Shown piece after piece: positions 62,038 to 64,000 of a stretch of 64,000 nucleotides of DNA. The translations under genes and the position numbers were made by a program. Location: positions 1 through 64,000 of the forward strand of contig CAZPAY010000011.1 in the NCBI GenBank assembly GCA_964584805.1. Direction: 5' to 3'. How positions within the stretch are numbered: position 1 is the first letter of the stretch; the number at the start of each line of letters is the position of its first letter. The stretch comes from JABHIE01 sp964584805 (GTDB lineage: Bacteria > Planctomycetota > UBA1135). Under the pieces are notes generated by a model. That model did no database searches. It worked only from the letters and a program-made list of their open reading frames with translations, and was not told the origin of the DNA.

Positions 62038-64000
62038 TACGACGCAACGACGGCATAACCCTGTGGGCCGACCGGGACATTGGCGCCATGAATCTCAACA
62101 GTCCATCGACCAGGCATTGCATTGTTGACCATGACGGCCTCTAGCGTATTGAGCTGGTCAGACACATGCGATTGAGGGTTGGCGCGCGAAGACGGGTATT
62201 TCGAGCCCGACTTAAAAATGTTGCCGTGATACCGCACCCCGTTCGGGGCAACCAATACCAAGTTCAAATCATTCACAAGCGGAGTGGCTGACATCGCCGC
62301 TCCTGGTTCATCTGCCCAGGCCAAGGTCACGCGCAAGTGCCGCGTCGCACGCACAAAAACCTGACTTGATTGCACCGAACCGTCCGTGACTCCCTGAGCA
62401 TGACGAATATCGATTAACCGCAATTGGCGCTTATCGCCATCAAAATAAGCCACACTATCAAGCAAAATGCGTCCCCAGCCCTCCGTGTAATTCGGGTAGC
62501 CACTAAGGGCAGGCATATCCTTTCCAGAGTGGACGAGAGCCGCGCGCAAGAGTGAGCCTGTCGGAGTAAAGCCGTCGGCAGCATTGGCAACACCCGTTGG
62601 CCAATAACCATCTTCGAAATATTGTTTCAGCAAAGCTGCACCGCCAGCGACCATTGGAGCAGCCATCGAAGTGCCGGACAACTTGAGAGTCAGGCATTTC
62701 GCACCCGCCGCAGCAGAGTCAATATCTGCACCTGGGGCAAGCAACTCAGGCTTCAAACGACCATCGCGAGTGGGACCACTTCCGCCGCCGTGATACTCTT
62801 CGGGGTCATCTGATTTTGTCGCCGCAATCGACAAGGACGACTTAGCATTTTCTGGGTTTTTTATATTCATCCCATTCGAGACCGCAAAGACAACAAGCGT
62901 ATCCTCGTGATCATGAGAATAAGCATCAATGTCTCGGCACCAATTGTCGTAGTAAGTCGAGAAATCGTTTCCCCAAGAATTAGAATGAATTCGCGCACCG
63001 TGGCTATATGCTTCCTCAAACATCGCCAGTAAATTCGAACTATTCGGGAAGTAACTATGGTGCACAAGATACGCATCGGGCGCCATGCCAGACCCTGCCA
63101 AACCATGGTTCTTGGGTCGGCCATCGCCCGCGATAATTCCAGCTGTATGGGTCCCATGCGGATCAGAGCCAAAACCCTGTGACATCCATTTCACTTTTCT
63201 GTGAGTTGGGCCAGGAGCAACGCCTGTTGGATCATCGAAGAAACAGGTGTCTTCGTACATGCGCCCATCAATGTGCCCGACCGTCACGCCCGAGCCGGTC
63301 ACGCCTCTCTCCCACAATTTGTGGTCTCGCTCCTTATTGGTTTGCACAATCCATCGCGCACGGTTGTTTCGCAGAACGACGGGTGCGGATTCTGTCACCC
63401 ACTGCACGCCCTTCAAACGAGCCAGGGCAATCAAATCGCCTGGATGCAGACGCAACTGGGCGCGCACATACCGGCCACTTTGAGAAACCGACTCGAGCTC
63501 AAATCCATATTCCTCGAATCGCTCATGTAACTCAATGGGGTCGGCATCTTGCCAATATTCCACGGAAACGAGCATTCGCCCATAGGGGTCCTCTTGAGCC
63601 GTGCCATATACCCCCAATTCGGGGTCAAGCTTCATCGCCGGCTCAATGGGCATCAAAAACTGCGCCATTTTCCGTACATCAGCCAAACGCCCTTGCGGCA
63701 CGCGAACGGCATAGGCATTATTTGGAACATAATCGAAAACCTTGCAATTGAGCTCTAGCAGAGCCGCGCGCAAATCCGACAACTTACCCGGCTTGCCCTG
63801 CACGAGCCAATAACCGGCCTGTTCAGCCTCTGCAGTAGACCAAGTTAATTCTTGAGCAAAAGATGGAATCCCTTGCGAGCTGTCCCAGCGCAACGCCTTT
63901 GTCACAAGTCTATTGGCTTGATTTTTTGCCGCGCTCTCCAAGAGCAGTGGGCTGACCTCCTGAGCCTGGATTAAACCAGACGCAGCAGCCAAGACGAAGG
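62034..64000 (-). CDS. Exported subtilisin-like (S8) serine protease, N-terminus cut off
   Basis: At least 655 residues; the gene runs off the right edge just inside its signal peptide (FVLAAASGLIQAQEV is visible). The catalytic triad is intact: Asp in VGHIDGRMYED, His in DPHGTHTAGIIAGDG, Ser in SGTSMAAPMVAGGAALL. About 190 N-terminal residues before the catalytic domain look like an inhibitor-type propeptide region, and the C-terminus (about the last 140 residues, with HLRVTLAWADEPGA and LVNDLNLVLVAPNG) is a P-domain-like beta sandwich, as in S8A family relatives with that extension. It is probably secreted or periplasmic. Confidence 0.88.
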   Translation of the reverse strand, partial: FVLAAASGLIQAQEVSPLLLESAAKNQANRLVTKALRWDSSQGIPSFAQELTWSTAEAEQAGYWLVQGKPGKLSDLRAALLELNCKVFDYVPNNAYAVRVPQGRLADVRKMAQFLMPIEPAMKLDPELGVYGTAQEDPYGRMLVSVEYWQDADPIELHERFEEYGFELESVSQSGRYVRAQLRLHPGDLIALARLKGVQWVTESAPVVLRNNRARWIVQTNKERDHKLWERGVTGSGVTVGHIDGRMYEDTCFFDDPTGVAPGPTHRKVKWMSQGFGSDPHGTHTAGIIAGDGRPKNHGLAGSGMAPDAYLVHHSYFPNSSNLLAMFEEAYSHGARIHSNSWGNDFSTYYDNWCRDIDAYSHDHEDTLVVFAVSNGMNIKNPENAKSSLSIAATKSDDPEEYHGGGSGPTRDGRLKPELLAPGADIDSAAAGAKCLTLKLSGTSMAAPMVAGGAALLKQYFEDGYWPTGVANAADGFTPTGSLLRAALVHSGKDMPALSGYPNYTEGWGRILLDSVAYFDGDKRQLRLIDIRHAQGVTDGSVQSSQVFVRATRHLRVTLAWADEPGAAMSATPLVNDLNLVLVAPNGVRYHGNIFKSGSKYPSSRANPQSHVSDQLNTLEAVMVNNAMPGRWTVEIHGANVPVGPQGYAVVASY

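Overview
The window is a densely packed bacterial chromosome segment with about 54 protein genes, one tRNA gene and very short intergenic gaps. The gene families point, tentatively, to a Planctomycetota-like Gram-negative bacterium. The clues are a Ser/Thr kinase fused to a terpenoid-cyclase/squalene-oxidase-type toroid, a sister protein carrying the same toroid on a TonB-like anchor, coaC and coaB as separate genes, CehA-type secreted PHP hydrolases, and a secreted HEAT/vWA protein. Periplasmic cytochrome c, SurA/PpiC, MltA lipoprotein and SecG homologues support a diderm envelope. No 16S rRNA or other decisive marker is present, so the phylum call is an inference.

Layout. 1-183: N-terminus of an exported, perhaps porin-like, protein (minus strand). 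640-7145: a surface-polysaccharide operon (three GT4 and one GT2 glycosyltransferases, a Wzz-like chain-length protein, two small tail-anchored membrane proteins). 7152-18457: a long minus-strand housekeeping block, read aroF-tpiA-secG-pyrE-yicC-gmk-coaC-coaB and then ftsK-rimO-pgsA-AAA+ sigma54-activator-like ATPase. 18538-24322: dgt, convergent with a PLD-helicase-DUF3427 protein of the kind found in defence islands, then a ThiD-family kinase and fabI. 24426-29612: rnc-mfd-PpiC chaperone. 29699-34235: the two toroid proteins. 34314-36896: rpsT and a TPR protein (minus), then def-ribF-tRNA-Phe (plus). 36952-38958: a 668-residue RG-rich/acidic protein with a central DUF1887 (Card1/Can2-like) nuclease-type domain. 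39046-53756: YyaL-type protein, cytochrome c, HI0933-family flavoprotein, esterase, then MltA, an EamA transporter, an isoaspartyl peptidase, a GH3 NagZ-like enzyme, a sodium/solute symporter, a BI-1 protein and a secreted HEAT/vWA protein. 53737-64000: priA, a G3E GTPase with a small Cys-rich lipoprotein, RNase D, a CehA-like PHP hydrolase, a histidine kinase/response regulator pair, and an S8 protease cut by the window end.

Strongest candidates for something new: (1) the DUF1887-type PD-(D/E)xK domain in a protein with no CARF domain and no CRISPR nearby, flanked by RG-rich, poly-Arg and acidic tails with a twice-repeated 20-residue motif; (2) the adjacent TonB-like-toroid and FHA-kinase-TM-toroid proteins, which look like a transmembrane signalling module; (3) a ribF stop codon that lies inside the anticodon of tRNA-Phe; (4) the G3E GTPase plus Cys-rich lipoprotein pair; (5) the two tail-anchored proteins and DNA-binding-domain-less AAA+ protein next to the polysaccharide operon. 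There is no CRISPR array, insertion sequence or prophage in the window.
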